DNA of 64,000 nt from Rhizobium sp. WYCCWR10014 (GCF_001657485.1 NZ_LXFU01000024.1:62001-126000); one strand, 5' to 3'; positions 41,016 through 50,366 are shown, numbered from the stretch's first letter. Notes: generated from the sequence alone by a model not told the origin. Program-made: numbers and translations.

Positions 41016-41846
41016 ATGAAAATCATTCAGATCACCGACACCCACTTCAGCCCAGACAAGCCGCATTTCAACGGCAATTGGGCGCCGCTTTTGAGCTGGA
41101 TCGAAAAGACGGGCGCGGACCTGATCGTCCATACCGGCGATCTCACCGTCGATGGCGCCGACAAGGACGCGGATATCACCTTTTCGATGGATCTGATGCG
41201 CCAGGTGTCGATCCCGATGCTGATCGTCCCCGGCAATCACGATGTCGGCCACCTCAAGGGATCGGACCAGCCCGTCAATGCCGAGCGGCTGTCCCGCTGG
41301 CGCAGCCTTGCCGGCGACGACCGCTGGCTGGAGGATGCGGCCGGCTGGCGGTTCATCGGATTGAACTCGCTGCTTCTCGGTCATGAGGATGACGAGGAGG
41401 AGGCTCAGTTCGAATGGCTCCATCAGGCGCTCTCCGACAGGGCAGGGCGGCGCGTGGCGCTGTTCGCGCACAAGCCGCTCTTCATCGATGCCCCCGACGA
41501 AGGCGATACCGGATATTGGAGCGTTCGCCCGGCTCAGCGCCGGCGGCTCTATGATCTGATCGCGGCTCATGACGTGGCGCTGTTTGCGAGCGGCCATCTC
41601 CACTGGGCCTGGCAGGGGCGCTTTGACAATACCCAGCTGACATGGGGTCCGTCGGCCGCCTTCATCATCGACAAGATGGAGCGCGAGATGCCGGGCGAGC
41701 GCCTGATCGGCGCAGTCGTCCACGAATTCGATACGACAGTCGAAAGCATGATCGTCGCCGTTCCCGGCATGACCGCGCATGTGCTCGATGATGTCGTGCA
41801 CGAGGTCTATCCCCAGGCGGTGAAGCAGCGGGAACCGGCCGAATGA
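41016..41846 (+). CDS. Metallophosphoesterase, class III cyclic nucleotide/glycerophosphodiester phosphodiesterase type
   Basis: A 276-residue binuclear metal phosphoesterase. All five motifs are present: D8-x-H10 (TDTHF), GDLTVDG at 41-47, GNHD at 73-76, AHKPLF and GHLHWAW. The overall layout is that of CpdA/GpdQ enzymes, which hydrolyse cAMP or glycerophosphodiesters. I chose the ATG at 41016 (MKIIQITDTHF). It overlaps the ATPase gene of a Ugp-like importer (ATGA), so a role in cutting the imported phosphodiester or its product is more likely than cAMP breakdown. No signal peptide: cytoplasmic. Confidence 0.88.
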   Translation: MKIIQITDTHFSPDKPHFNGNWAPLLSWIEKTGADLIVHTGDLTVDGADKDADITFSMDLMRQVSIPMLIVPGNHDVGHLKGSDQPVNAERLSRWRSLAGDDRWLEDAAGWRFIGLNSLLLGHEDDEEEAQFEWLHQALSDRAGRRVALFAHKPLFIDAPDEGDTGYWSVRPAQRRRLYDLIAAHDVALFASGHLHWAWQGRFDNTQLTWGPSAAFIIDKMEREMPGERLIGAVVHEFDTTVESMIVAVPGMTAHVLDDVVHEVYPQAVKQREPAE

Positions 41847-43111
41847 GCGCGCTCTCGCTTCGCGGCATCACCAAGGCTTTCGGCGGCAACCAGATCCTCG
41901 ACGGCGTCAGCCTGGATGTCGCCGCCGGCGAATTCATCGCGCTGGTCGGCCCTTCCGGCTGCGGCAAGAGTACGCTGTTACGCGTGCTTGCCGGCCTCGA
42001 TCATGCCGACCGCGGCGAGATCCTGATCGGCGGGCAGGACATGTCTGGCGTTCCGGCCGCCGACCGCAACATCGCCATGGTCTTTCAGTCCTACGCGCTC
42101 TATCCGCATTTGACTGCCTCTGAGAATATCGCCGTGCCATTAGCGATGCGCCGGCTGTCGAGGATGCAGCGGCTGCCCTTTATCGGGTCGTTGATGCCGG
42201 GCCAGCGCGCCACCCGCAGGGCGATCGCCCGCGACGTCAGGGATATGGCTACGTCGCTGAAGATCGATCACCTGCTCGACCGCAAGCCCGGCCAGATGTC
42301 GGGAGGCCAGCGCCAGCGCGTGGCGCTTGCCCGCGCAATGGTGCGCCAGCCGAGCATCTTCCTGATGGACGAGCCGCTCTCCAATCTAGACGCCAATCTG
42401 CGCGTCCACGCCCGCGGCGAGATCGTTGACCTGCATCGCCGCGCCGGCGTGCCGACGCTCTATGTCACCCACGACCAGGCGGAAGCGCTGTCGATGGCGG
42501 ACCGGGTCGCTGTGATGATGGGCGGAAAGTTGCTGCAGATCGCCAGCCCCGAGGTCATCTATGACGATCCCGCCCATATCGAGGTCGCCCGCTTCATCGG
42601 CCAGCCGCGCATCAATCTGCTGCCGGCCTTTGCCGAAGGCGGCGTCATTCTCTGCGGCGGCCTGCGCCTGACGCTCGAAAATGCACCCGACAGAAAGATG
42701 CCGGTCACGATCGCCATTCGCCCCGAATTCGTCTTTCTTTCCAAGAGCCGGCATGACGGCCTTGCCGCCCGGATCGAACGCGTCGAATTCCTGGGCTCCG
42801 AAGTCATCCTCCATTGCCGGCTCGAAGCGATCGGCGAGACTATCGTCGCCAAGGTTCAACCGGCCGAAGCCTCCGGCCTTGTGGCCGGAGATCCGGTCGG
42901 GCTGCGGCTTTCGCCCGGCCGGACGCTGATCTTTGCCGAGGACGGCAGCCGGCTGGCCGGCGGCGTTACAACGGGTGATGCAGGGCTCGGCGCTGCCGAT
43001 GCCGGGCTCGCCAGTGGCGATGCAGGGCTCGCCAGTGGCGATGCCGGGCTCGCTGCAAGCGATGCCGGGCTCGCCGATAGCGATGCCCGGCGGGAGAGGG
43101 CGCATGGCTAG
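41843..43111 (+). CDS. ABC transporter ATP-binding protein, UgpC/MalK type, with heptapeptide-repeat tail
   Basis: A 422-residue CUT1-type ATPase. Walker A GPSGCGKST is at 36-44, the signature MSGGQRQRVALARA near 152, Walker B IFLMDEPLSNLD, and the C-terminal OB-like regulatory domain follows. Two oddities: an extra basic stretch of about 20 residues between Walker A and signature (RRLSRMQRLPFIGSLMPGQR), and a C-terminal tail of five near-identical heptapeptides (DAGLASG type) absent from normal UgpC (about 360 residues). Its stop overlaps the next start by 8 bases. Confidence 0.93.
   Translation: MSALSLRGITKAFGGNQILDGVSLDVAAGEFIALVGPSGCGKSTLLRVLAGLDHADRGEILIGGQDMSGVPAADRNIAMVFQSYALYPHLTASENIAVPLAMRRLSRMQRLPFIGSLMPGQRATRRAIARDVRDMATSLKIDHLLDRKPGQMSGGQRQRVALARAMVRQPSIFLMDEPLSNLDANLRVHARGEIVDLHRRAGVPTLYVTHDQAEALSMADRVAVMMGGKLLQIASPEVIYDDPAHIEVARFIGQPRINLLPAFAEGGVILCGGLRLTLENAPDRKMPVTIAIRPEFVFLSKSRHDGLAARIERVEFLGSEVILHCRLEAIGETIVAKVQPAEASGLVAGDPVGLRLSPGRTLIFAEDGSRLAGGVTTGDAGLGAADAGLASGDAGLASGDAGLAASDAGLADSDARRERAHG
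42977..43093 (+). repeat. 21-bp tandem repeat, five units, coding for a heptapeptide
   Basis: Units start at 42977, 42998, 43019, 43040 and 43061, with a partial sixth at 43082. Consensus GATGCMGGGCTCGCCAGTGGC. In frame it encodes DAGLGAA, DAGLASG, DAGLASG, DAGLAAS, DAGLADS. It lies within the last 45 codons of the ATPase gene. The unit length is a multiple of three, so copy-number change would not break the frame. Confidence 0.9.
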
Positions 43112-44027
43112 CATCGTCTCCATGGCCGTGCCGCAGGATGCCGCCGTTGCGCATCAGCGCAGCGAGGCCCGCATCGCCTGGATGCTGGTGATGCCGGCGA
43201 TGGTTCTGCTGTTCCTCTTCGTGCTTTTGCCGGTTGTATCAGTCATCGTGCTCGGCTTCACCGATTTCGAACTCGGCTACGGCAAGTTCCGTTTCGTCGG
43301 CTTCGAGAATTACGCGCATCTGATCACCGACCGCACGTTTCGCAAGTCGCTGTGGAATACGACGGTGTACACGGCGATCGTCGCACCCGTCTCGATCCTT
43401 CTCGGCCTCGGCATCGCCATGCTGATCGAGAGCGAGACGAAGGCGCGCAGCTTTTTCCGCACTGCCTATTTCCTGCCGGTCGCCTCGCTGATCGTCGCCA
43501 TGGCGACCGTCTGGCAATATATGTTCCACCCCACAATCGGCCCGCTCAACGCGCTGCTGGCCCTCGTCGGGCTTCCCGGCCCGAACTGGCTCGGCAGCTC
43601 CGGCACGGTGCTTTACAGCCTCTCGATCATCGGCGTCTGGCAATCGGCCGGCTTCAACATGGTGCTGTTCCTCGCCGGACTGACGGCGATCCCGCGCGAG
43701 CTTTACTTGGCAGCCGAGGTGGATGGCGCCAGATCCTCCCTCGACCGCTTCTTGCTCGTAACCTGGCCAATGCTCGGGCCAACGACGCTCTTCGTCATCA
43801 CCATCAGCATCACCAATTCAGTCAAGGTCTTCGAGACTGTGAAGACGCTGACCGAGGGCGGCCCGAACAAGGCGTCGGAAGTGCTGCTCTTCACGATCTA
43901 CCAGGAAGGCTTCGTCTATCTGCGCGTCGGTTATGCCTCGGCGATGACGGTGGTCTTTCTGCTGATCCTGGTGGTGCTGATGTTCCTGCAGTACCGCGTT
44001 CTCGATCGCCGGGTGCATTACACATGA
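43104..44027 (+). CDS. ABC transporter permease, UgpA type
   Basis: A 307-residue CUT1 permease with six membrane helices. The first is WMLVMPAMVLLFLFVLLPVV, and the EAA loop contacting the ATPase is ELYLAAEVDGARSSLDRFLLVTWPML (E-A-A-x-x-DGA core). I chose the ATG at 43104 for its GGGAGAGG site; a longer frame reads through the upstream repeat and is not credible. It overlaps the ATPase gene by 8 bases and the next permease by ATGA. Confidence 0.93.
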   Translation: MASIVSMAVPQDAAVAHQRSEARIAWMLVMPAMVLLFLFVLLPVVSVIVLGFTDFELGYGKFRFVGFENYAHLITDRTFRKSLWNTTVYTAIVAPVSILLGLGIAMLIESETKARSFFRTAYFLPVASLIVAMATVWQYMFHPTIGPLNALLALVGLPGPNWLGSSGTVLYSLSIIGVWQSAGFNMVLFLAGLTAIPRELYLAAEVDGARSSLDRFLLVTWPMLGPTTLFVITISITNSVKVFETVKTLTEGGPNKASEVLLFTIYQEGFVYLRVGYASAMTVVFLLILVVLMFLQYRVLDRRVHYT

Positions 44028-44860
44028 TGACGAGCGCTTTTTCCCCCGGCAGGATCATCCGCCTGACCCTGCTTTCGTTAGGCGCGATCATCTTCCTCTC
44101 GCCCTACGTCTTCATGATCTCGACGGCTGGTAAGGCCCAGAGCGACATCTTCACCTCGTCGCTGTCGTTGATCCCAGCACACTTCACCTATGCCGAGAAT
44201 TTCACCAAGGCTTTGAGCCGGGTGCCGATGGCGCAGCTCTTGTGGAACGGTGTCGTCGTCTGCGGGTTGATCTTCTTCTTCCAGGTGCTGGTGGCGATCC
44301 CTTGCGCCTATGCCATGGCGAAGCTGCGCTTCGGTGCTGCCCGCGCCATGATGGTGCTTGTCATGCTCGGCCTTCTGGTACCCATCCACGCGACCGCGCT
44401 GCCGCTCTATGTCGCTTTCGACCGCGCCGCGCTGCTCAACAGCTATGCCGCCCTTGTCGCGCCCTTCACCATTTCGGTCTTCGCGATCTTCATGTTCCTG
44501 CAGTTCTTCCGCGCCATGCCGGATGATCTGATCCACGCCGCGCGTCTCGATGGCATGTCGGAACTCGGCATCGTCGCCCGCGTCATCGTGCCGAATGCCT
44601 GGCCGGCGGTCACCGCCTTCGCCATCTTCTCGGTCGTCGCCCATTGGAACGATCTCTACTGGCCGCTGATCGTCATCAGCAAGCAGGACTATGCCACGCC
44701 GCCGCTCGGCCTGATGTATTTCCGCGCCGCCGAGGCCGGCGACGACTACGGCGCGCTGATGGCGGCGACCCTCATCATTACCCTTCCCCTCGTCATCGCC
44801 TTCCTGCTTGCGCAGAAGCGCTTCGTCGAGGGCATCACCATGACCGGTCTCAAAGGCTGA
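44024..44860 (+). CDS. ABC transporter permease, UgpE type
   Basis: A 278-residue second permease of the CUT1 importer. Six helices are seen, beginning IIRLTLLSLGAIIFLSPYVFM, and the EAA-type loop is DDLIHAARLDGMSELGIVARVIVPN. It is needed with the UgpA-type subunit to form the channel. It starts in the stop of the previous gene (ATGA); upstream sequence in the same frame is an artefact of overlap. Confidence 0.92.
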   Translation: MMTSAFSPGRIIRLTLLSLGAIIFLSPYVFMISTAGKAQSDIFTSSLSLIPAHFTYAENFTKALSRVPMAQLLWNGVVVCGLIFFFQVLVAIPCAYAMAKLRFGAARAMMVLVMLGLLVPIHATALPLYVAFDRAALLNSYAALVAPFTISVFAIFMFLQFFRAMPDDLIHAARLDGMSELGIVARVIVPNAWPAVTAFAIFSVVAHWNDLYWPLIVISKQDYATPPLGLMYFRAAEAGDDYGALMAATLIITLPLVIAFLLAQKRFVEGITMTGLKG

Positions 44861-44886
44861 CCGGTTTCAACCCAGGAGAACGAGCG

Positions 44887-46152
44887 ATGAAACATATCAC
44901 CCAGCTTCTCGCCGCAGCGGCCGTCTCGATGGCAATCGCGCTTCCCGCGCATGCCGAGACGACGCTGACGGTTCACTACCCGATGCCGGGCTTCTTCAAG
45001 GACGTGATGGACACGATCTCGAAGAAATTCATGGAAGAAAATCCCGATATCAAGATTCAGTTCGCCAGCCCGTCGGCCACCTATGAAGAAGGCATCCAGA
45101 CGATCCTTCGCCAGGTCGGCACCAGCGAGATGCCCGATATCACCTTCATCGGCCTCAACCGCCTGCGCATGCTCGACGAACGCGACGTCGCCGTCGACCT
45201 CGGTCCGCTCGTCCAGAAGGACGGCAACATGGCCGAGCAGGGCTTTTCCGACACCATCCTCAAGCTCGCCCAGGTCAAGGGCAAGCAGGTGGGGCTGGCT
45301 TTCGCGACCTCCAACCCGATCATGTATTACAACGCCGATCTCGTGAAGGCGGCCGGCGGCGACCCAGAAAATCCGCCGAAGACCTGGGATGAGGTCATCG
45401 CGCTCGGCGGCAAGATCAAGGCGCTCGGCAATGGCGTCGACGGCATCGATTACCGCTGGCAGGGCGACGACTGGATGTTTTCGGCGCTGCTCTTCGGCGC
45501 CGGCGGCAAGATGCTGAGCGATGACGAAAGCAAGGTTGCCTTCAACGGCCCGGAAGGCCAGAAGGCCGTCGAGGTCCTGCATCGTCTGGTCGCCGAAGGC
45601 GGCATGCCTGTGTTCACCAAGGCAGCCGGCGAACAGGCTTTCGCAGCCGGCAAGGTCGGTTTCGAATTCCAGACGACAGGCGCGCTGCGCAACACGATCA
45701 AGAATGTCGGCAACAAGTTCGATCTGCGCACCGCCAAGATCCCGCTGATCGATCCGGTGAACGGCCGTCTGCCAACGGGCGGCAACGCCGTCGTCATCCT
45801 GACGCATGATGCGGCCAAGCAGGATGCCGCGTGGAAGTTCGCCAAATTCGCCGCCGGCCCTTATGGCGCTTCCGTCGTCGTGCCCGGCACCGGGTATGTC
45901 CCGAACAACGAGCTCGCCGCGAAGTCGGCCGATTATCTCGGCGATTTCTACAAGCAGAACCCACTGTTCCAGGCAGGCCTCGGCCAGATGCCGGTGATGA
46001 TCCCCTGGTATGCCTTCCCAGGCTCTAACGGCGTCAAGGTCACGCAGACGATCGTCGACAATCTCTCGCGCATCGTCGACCAGTCGGCCGAGCCGAAGGA
46101 AGCGCTCGATGACGCAGCCGCCGATGTCGAGGGCATGCTGCCGCGCAGCTGA
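44887..46152 (+). CDS. ABC transporter substrate-binding protein, UgpB type (family 1)
   Basis: A 421-residue periplasmic receptor with signal peptide (residues 1-22, ending LPAHAE). Landmarks are TVHYPMPGFFKDVMDTISKKF at the mature N-terminus, GTSEMPDITFIGLN, the GLAFATSNPIMYYN strand and the C-terminal IPWYAFPGSNGVKV. Relatives bind glycerol-3-phosphate or sugars. AGGAGA precedes the ATG. Given the phosphodiesterase at the head of the operon, a glycerophosphodiester or other phosphorylated ligand is a reasonable guess, not proven. Confidence 0.91.
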   Translation: MKHITQLLAAAAVSMAIALPAHAETTLTVHYPMPGFFKDVMDTISKKFMEENPDIKIQFASPSATYEEGIQTILRQVGTSEMPDITFIGLNRLRMLDERDVAVDLGPLVQKDGNMAEQGFSDTILKLAQVKGKQVGLAFATSNPIMYYNADLVKAAGGDPENPPKTWDEVIALGGKIKALGNGVDGIDYRWQGDDWMFSALLFGAGGKMLSDDESKVAFNGPEGQKAVEVLHRLVAEGGMPVFTKAAGEQAFAAGKVGFEFQTTGALRNTIKNVGNKFDLRTAKIPLIDPVNGRLPTGGNAVVILTHDAAKQDAAWKFAKFAAGPYGASVVVPGTGYVPNNELAAKSADYLGDFYKQNPLFQAGLGQMPVMIPWYAFPGSNGVKVTQTIVDNLSRIVDQSAEPKEALDDAAADVEGMLPRS

Positions 46153-46179
46153 TCGGCTTCCCAATCGGGAACAGAGCAG

Positions 46180-46212
46180 GGCCGCCACGCCGAGCGCGTG
46201 GCGGCCTTCCTG
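46180..46212. terminator. Bidirectional terminator between the ABC operon and lacI-type gene
   Basis: GGCCGCCACGC (46180-46190), loop CGAGC, GCGTGGCGGCC (46196-46206), then TTCCTGTTTC. It separates convergent genes; the tract is T-rich only in the plus direction. Confidence 0.75.
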
Positions 46213-46223
46213 TTTCGCAAGCG

Positions 46224-47204
46224 TCAGATAGCGCGCACGGTGCCGCCGCGGCGAAGCGTATAGGCGACGTCGAGATGGCGGGCAGGGGCGGCATTCTCCG
46301 CCATGTCGAGAAGCAGCGAGGCGGCCGTTGCCCCCATGCTGGCATCCGGCATTTCGATGGTCGTCAGCGGTGGATCGATCAGCCGGCCGATGGCAATGCC
46401 GTCGAAGCCGGCGACCGAAACATCCGCAGGCACCGACAGCCCCTCGCGCTTCAGCGCGCCGATGACGCCGAGCGCCAGGAGATCGTTGGAGGCGATGATC
46501 GCCGTCGGCGCAAGCGAAGTCATCGCACCGCCAAGATCGAGCTGGTCATAGCCGCTGACGAACGGTATCTGCACGGCATCGAGTGGTGTCAGCCCGTTCT
46601 CGGCCATGGCGTCGAGATAACCGCGGTAGCGAAGGCGGGCGCGGTCGGAGGCGGCGAAATTGCCGGAGAGAAACAGAATGCGGCGATGGCCCATGCCGAT
46701 CAGATACGTCGCGATCTCGCGGCCCGCGCCGCGATTGTCGGCAGTAACGGCCGCCGGAAACTGCGCTGTCGGCAGGTTGTTGAGCAGCACCGTCGGCGGG
46801 AGCTTCGCAAGCAGCGCCTGGCTGGTCGATGGATCGCAGACGGTGAGGATCAGCCCAGTCGGCCGGTCGTTCAGCAGTGCTGCAACGGCATCGGCCTCGC
46901 GCGCCGGATCGTAGTTCGACTGCGCGATCAAAACGCCATGGCCGGCCACCAGCATGCGGTTCTGGATGCTCGACAGCGACGAGGCAAAGACCGGATTGGT
47001 GATGCTCGGGATCAGCACGCCGACCACGGGCCTGCGGCCGAGCCGACCGACTGAAAGGCCGGCCGGGCGATAACCGAGCTCGGCGGCGGCGCGGCGCACC
47101 TTGCGCACCATCAAATCGCTGGCGGGGCCGTTGCGATTGAGAACCCTGCTTGCGGTCGCCAGCGAGCATCCTGCCCGGAACGCGACCTGCTCCAATGTCG
47201 CCAT
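46224..47204 (-). CDS. LacI family transcriptional regulator
   Basis: A 326-residue LacI/GalR repressor. The helix-turn-helix opens the protein (MATLEQVAFRAGCSLATASRVLN), followed by the hinge and a sugar-binding-like effector domain (VGVLIPSITNPVFASSL, ILFLSGNF, FDGIAIGRL). AGGAGG lies before the ATG. It is convergent with the phosphodiesterase-ABC operon, whose likely ligand would be its effector. GC-rich hairpin 46180-46206 separates the two. Confidence 0.92.
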   Translation of the reverse strand: MATLEQVAFRAGCSLATASRVLNRNGPASDLMVRKVRRAAAELGYRPAGLSVGRLGRRPVVGVLIPSITNPVFASSLSSIQNRMLVAGHGVLIAQSNYDPAREADAVAALLNDRPTGLILTVCDPSTSQALLAKLPPTVLLNNLPTAQFPAAVTADNRGAGREIATYLIGMGHRRILFLSGNFAASDRARLRYRGYLDAMAENGLTPLDAVQIPFVSGYDQLDLGGAMTSLAPTAIIASNDLLALGVIGALKREGLSVPADVSVAGFDGIAIGRLIDPPLTTIEMPDASMGATAASLLLDMAENAAPARHLDVAYTLRRGGTVRAI

Positions 47205-47276
47205 CGAAAACGCCTCCTGCTAACAGCATCGAGGCGCAATCCCTTAGGCGGGTTCGATGACAGTGGTCTGGCACCC

Positions 47277-47336
47277 AGAGCGTGATGCCGAAAAGTGTGA
47301 GCGGTTTTCGGACAACATCATGCTCTAACTCTTTAA
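47277..47336. repeat. Rhizobial-type palindromic repeat, GAGCATGATG family
   Basis: Nested arms AGAGCGTGATG (47277-47287) and CATCATGCTCT (47316-47326), with inner CCGAAAA (47288-47294) and TTTTCGG (47305-47311). It is followed by AACTCTTTAATT. I recall near-identical elements repeated many times in Rhizobium genomes. It lies upstream of the M16 protease gene. Confidence 0.65.
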
Positions 47337-47505
47337 TTGAGAGCAGGATTCAGATTTTATGCCGACCAGGCCTAAAATCATTCTGTTCTATGCAGAGATA
47401 TCTACTTCTTATTCATTAGAAACATGGAAGTTGATGGGAAATGCAACCTGTGGAATAGTCAGATTGACGCCATCTACCCTCTTCATTCTCATCATCTGGG
47501 CAAGA

Positions 47506-50352
47506 ATGTCTCACAAAAAAATGGAATGCTCCACGGTGTGGTGGTTTCTTGCGACGGTCTCCCTCGTCGCGAACTTCACGTTGCCAGCCTATGCGGACAG
47601 CCCCTCCGTGCCCTGGCCACAAACGCAAAGCGACCTCCAAGCCGATCCCCATGTGCGTTTCGGCGTGCTCGCCAACGGCATGCGGTTTGCGATCATGCGC
47701 AATGTCACGCCGCCCGGACAGGCAGCCATCCGCTTTCGCATTGGCTCCGGTTCGCTCGATGAAAACGATAACCAGCAGGGTCTGGCGCATGTTCTCGAGC
47801 ACATGGCCTTCAAGGGTTCGACACATGTCGCCGAAGGCGAGATGATCCGTATCTTGCAGCGCAAGGGCTTGGCCTTTGGGCCGGACACCAACGCCCATAC
47901 CTCTTATGACGAGACTGTCTATGCGCTCGATCTGCCCGAGGTCGATGCAGACACGGTTTCGACGGGCCTGATGCTGATGCGAGAAACGGCAAGCGAGCTG
48001 ACGCTCGATGCCGGCGCCTTCGATCGCGAACGCGGCGTCATCCTGTCGGAAGAGCGGCTGCGCGACACGCCGCAGTATCGCGTGGCGCTCGAAATCATGA
48101 ATTCGTTGCTCGCCGGCAAGCGCACGACCATGCGGGCGCCGATCGGTAAAGCCGACATCATCAGCAATGCGCCTGTGGCCCTCGTCCGTGATTATTACCG
48201 GGCCAATTACCGACCCGATCGGGCAACGGTGATGGTGGTGGGCGATATCGACCCCGCCACCATGGAAACGGAAATCCGGCAGCGCTTCGACGATTGGAAG
48301 GCCGTGGATCCGACGCCGGCAAAACCGGATCTCGGCGCGCTGGTGAGGAAAGGCGAAAGCGCCGACCTCATCGTTGTTCCCGGCGGCAGGACGAGCGTAC
48401 AGGTCGCCTGGACGCGTCTCTATGACGCGGCGCCTGACACCTTCGCCAAGCGCCGCGCTGAGCTTATTGAGAATCTCGGTCTCATGGTGCTCAATCGCCG
48501 GGTGAGCACGATCGCCGGCAAGGCGGATGCCCCATTCATCAGTGCGGGCGTCGGCTCTCAGGATATCGTCGATTCCGCTCATGTCGTCCTCATCGCGGCG
48601 AACTCCGAGCCGGACAAATGGCAGGCGGCGCTCACAGCCATCGACCAGGAACAGCGTCGTATCCAGCAGTTCGGCGCTACGCAGGCGGAGATCGACCGCG
48701 AAATCCTCGACTATCGCTCGGCCCTGCGGGCCGCTGCGGCCGGAGCCGCGACGCGCATGACCACGGACCTCGCTTCGATGCTGGCGAGCAGCGTCGATGA
48801 CGATGAAGTCTTCACCTCGCCTGCCGAAGATCTCTCGCTGTTCGAGACGATGACGAGTGGCGTCACGGCGGCCGAGGTCAATCAGGCCCTGCAGCGCGCT
48901 TTCTCCGGCAACGGTCCGCAGGTCGTGCTGCAGACGGCCCAATCACCTGAGGGCGGAGCCGACGCGGTTCGGCAAGTCTACGATGCATCAAATGCCGTTG
49001 CCGTCTCGGCACTATCCAGTGCAACTGACGTCGCCTGGCCCTACGCCCATTTCGGCGCGCCGGGCGCTGTGGTCGAACGCCGCGCCGTCGACGATCTCGG
49101 CTTGACCATGGTGCGCTTTTCCAACGGCGTGCGGCTTACCGTCAAGCCAACCAAGCTGCGTGCCAACGAAGTGCTGGTGCGTGAAGATATCGGCGGCGGT
49201 CGGCTGGACCTGCCGCACGACCGTTCCGCCCCGATCTGGGCATCTCCGGCCGTCGTGCTGTCCGGCGTGAAGGCCATGGATTACCAGGATATCCAGAAAG
49301 CGCTGACGGCCAACATCGTCAGCATCGATTTCTCGGTCGGCGACAGCTCCTTCAGGTTCGACGGTCACACAACGACTGGAGATCTTGCGACGCAACTGCA
49401 GCTCATGACCGCATATACCTCCGATCCCGCCTACCGCCCCGAGGCGTTCAAGCGTGTGCAGCAAGCCTATTTGAGCGGTCTCGATCAGTATGAGGCAACG
49501 CCCGGCGGCGTTGTCAGCCGCGATTTCCCAGGTCTCGTGCATTCGGGCGACCCGCGCTGGACCTTCCCCGATCGCGCGCAGTTGTCGGCCGCTCATCCAG
49601 AGGATTTCGAGGCGCTTTTCCGGCCTATAGTCTCCAACGGCCCGATCGATATCACCATTGTCGGCGACGTGACGGTGGACGACGCGATCCGGCTGGCAGC
49701 TGAAACTTTTGGCGCCTTGCCGCCGCGCCCGGAGACGACGTCGAGCGACGGTCGGAACGACGTGCGTTTTCCGGCGACGAACGAGAAGCCCGTTGTGGAG
49801 ACCCATAAGGGCAGGGCCGATAACGTCGCCGCCGCGGTAGGGGCTCCGATTGGCGATTTGCTTTCCGACCTGCCACGGTCCTTCACCGCCAATCTCGCCA
49901 CCCAGATTTTCCAAAACAGGTTGGTCGACCAGTTTCGCATCGCAGAAGGAGCAAGCTATGTGCTGGAGGGCGATGCTGACCTGTCAAGTGAAGTCCCTGG
50001 CTACGGCTACGCATATTTCTACGTCGAGACAGACCCGGCAAAGGTCGCGCGCTTCTATGCACTCGTCGACGAGATCGCCAAGGATCTGCGGTCGCATGAT
50101 GTCTCCCCGGACGAACTTGCGCGCGCCCGGGAACCCATCATCGAGACACTGAAGCATCAGCAGCAGGGTAACGAATACTGGATTGAATATCTGCGCGGCG
50201 CTCAGACGGATTCGCGCGGCCTAGACCGGATACGCGACAATCTCAGCGGCTACGAAAAGGTCGCCGCCGCAGATATCCGCGCGTTTGCCACGACTTATTT
50301 CGGCCCGGAAAAATTCTGGAAATTCGAAGTGCTGCCGCCGGCGGTGCGATAG
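47506..50352 (+). CDS. M16 family zinc metalloprotease (insulinase/pitrilysin type)
   Basis: A 948-residue exported protease from the ATG at 47506, with a signal peptide ending about residue 30 (LPAYADS). The inverted zinc motif H-x-x-E-H is at residues 95-99 (HVLEHMAFKG), with a third ligand Glu in the ASELTLDAGAFDRERGVILSEE stretch about 75 residues on. The second M16 half (from about 500) lacks the motif, as usual. Such double-domain periplasmic or outer-membrane-side enzymes degrade peptides. The frame is open further upstream to 47359, but that part is low in GC and not typical. Start is uncertain. Confidence 0.9.
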   Translation: MSHKKMECSTVWWFLATVSLVANFTLPAYADSPSVPWPQTQSDLQADPHVRFGVLANGMRFAIMRNVTPPGQAAIRFRIGSGSLDENDNQQGLAHVLEHMAFKGSTHVAEGEMIRILQRKGLAFGPDTNAHTSYDETVYALDLPEVDADTVSTGLMLMRETASELTLDAGAFDRERGVILSEERLRDTPQYRVALEIMNSLLAGKRTTMRAPIGKADIISNAPVALVRDYYRANYRPDRATVMVVGDIDPATMETEIRQRFDDWKAVDPTPAKPDLGALVRKGESADLIVVPGGRTSVQVAWTRLYDAAPDTFAKRRAELIENLGLMVLNRRVSTIAGKADAPFISAGVGSQDIVDSAHVVLIAANSEPDKWQAALTAIDQEQRRIQQFGATQAEIDREILDYRSALRAAAAGAATRMTTDLASMLASSVDDDEVFTSPAEDLSLFETMTSGVTAAEVNQALQRAFSGNGPQVVLQTAQSPEGGADAVRQVYDASNAVAVSALSSATDVAWPYAHFGAPGAVVERRAVDDLGLTMVRFSNGVRLTVKPTKLRANEVLVREDIGGGRLDLPHDRSAPIWASPAVVLSGVKAMDYQDIQKALTANIVSIDFSVGDSSFRFDGHTTTGDLATQLQLMTAYTSDPAYRPEAFKRVQQAYLSGLDQYEATPGGVVSRDFPGLVHSGDPRWTFPDRAQLSAAHPEDFEALFRPIVSNGPIDITIVGDVTVDDAIRLAAETFGALPPRPETTSSDGRNDVRFPATNEKPVVETHKGRADNVAAAVGAPIGDLLSDLPRSFTANLATQIFQNRLVDQFRIAEGASYVLEGDADLSSEVPGYGYAYFYVETDPAKVARFYALVDEIAKDLRSHDVSPDELARAREPIIETLKHQQQGNEYWIEYLRGAQTDSRGLDRIRDNLSGYEKVAAADIRAFATTYFGPEKFWKFEVLPPAVR

Positions 50353-50366
50353 GTCGTGGGCACGGC

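Noticed and set aside
42977..43093. Tandem repeat considered as a CRISPR array
   Set aside because: Units are contiguous 21-mers without spacers and are in frame within a gene; no cas genes.
43352..44023. Upstream extension of the UgpE-type permease frame
   Set aside because: It overlaps the UgpA gene in another frame; the real start is the ATGA at 44024.
44746..46188. 480-codon minus-strand open frame
   Set aside because: Shadow of the UgpB-type gene, which has a clear signal peptide and family motifs.
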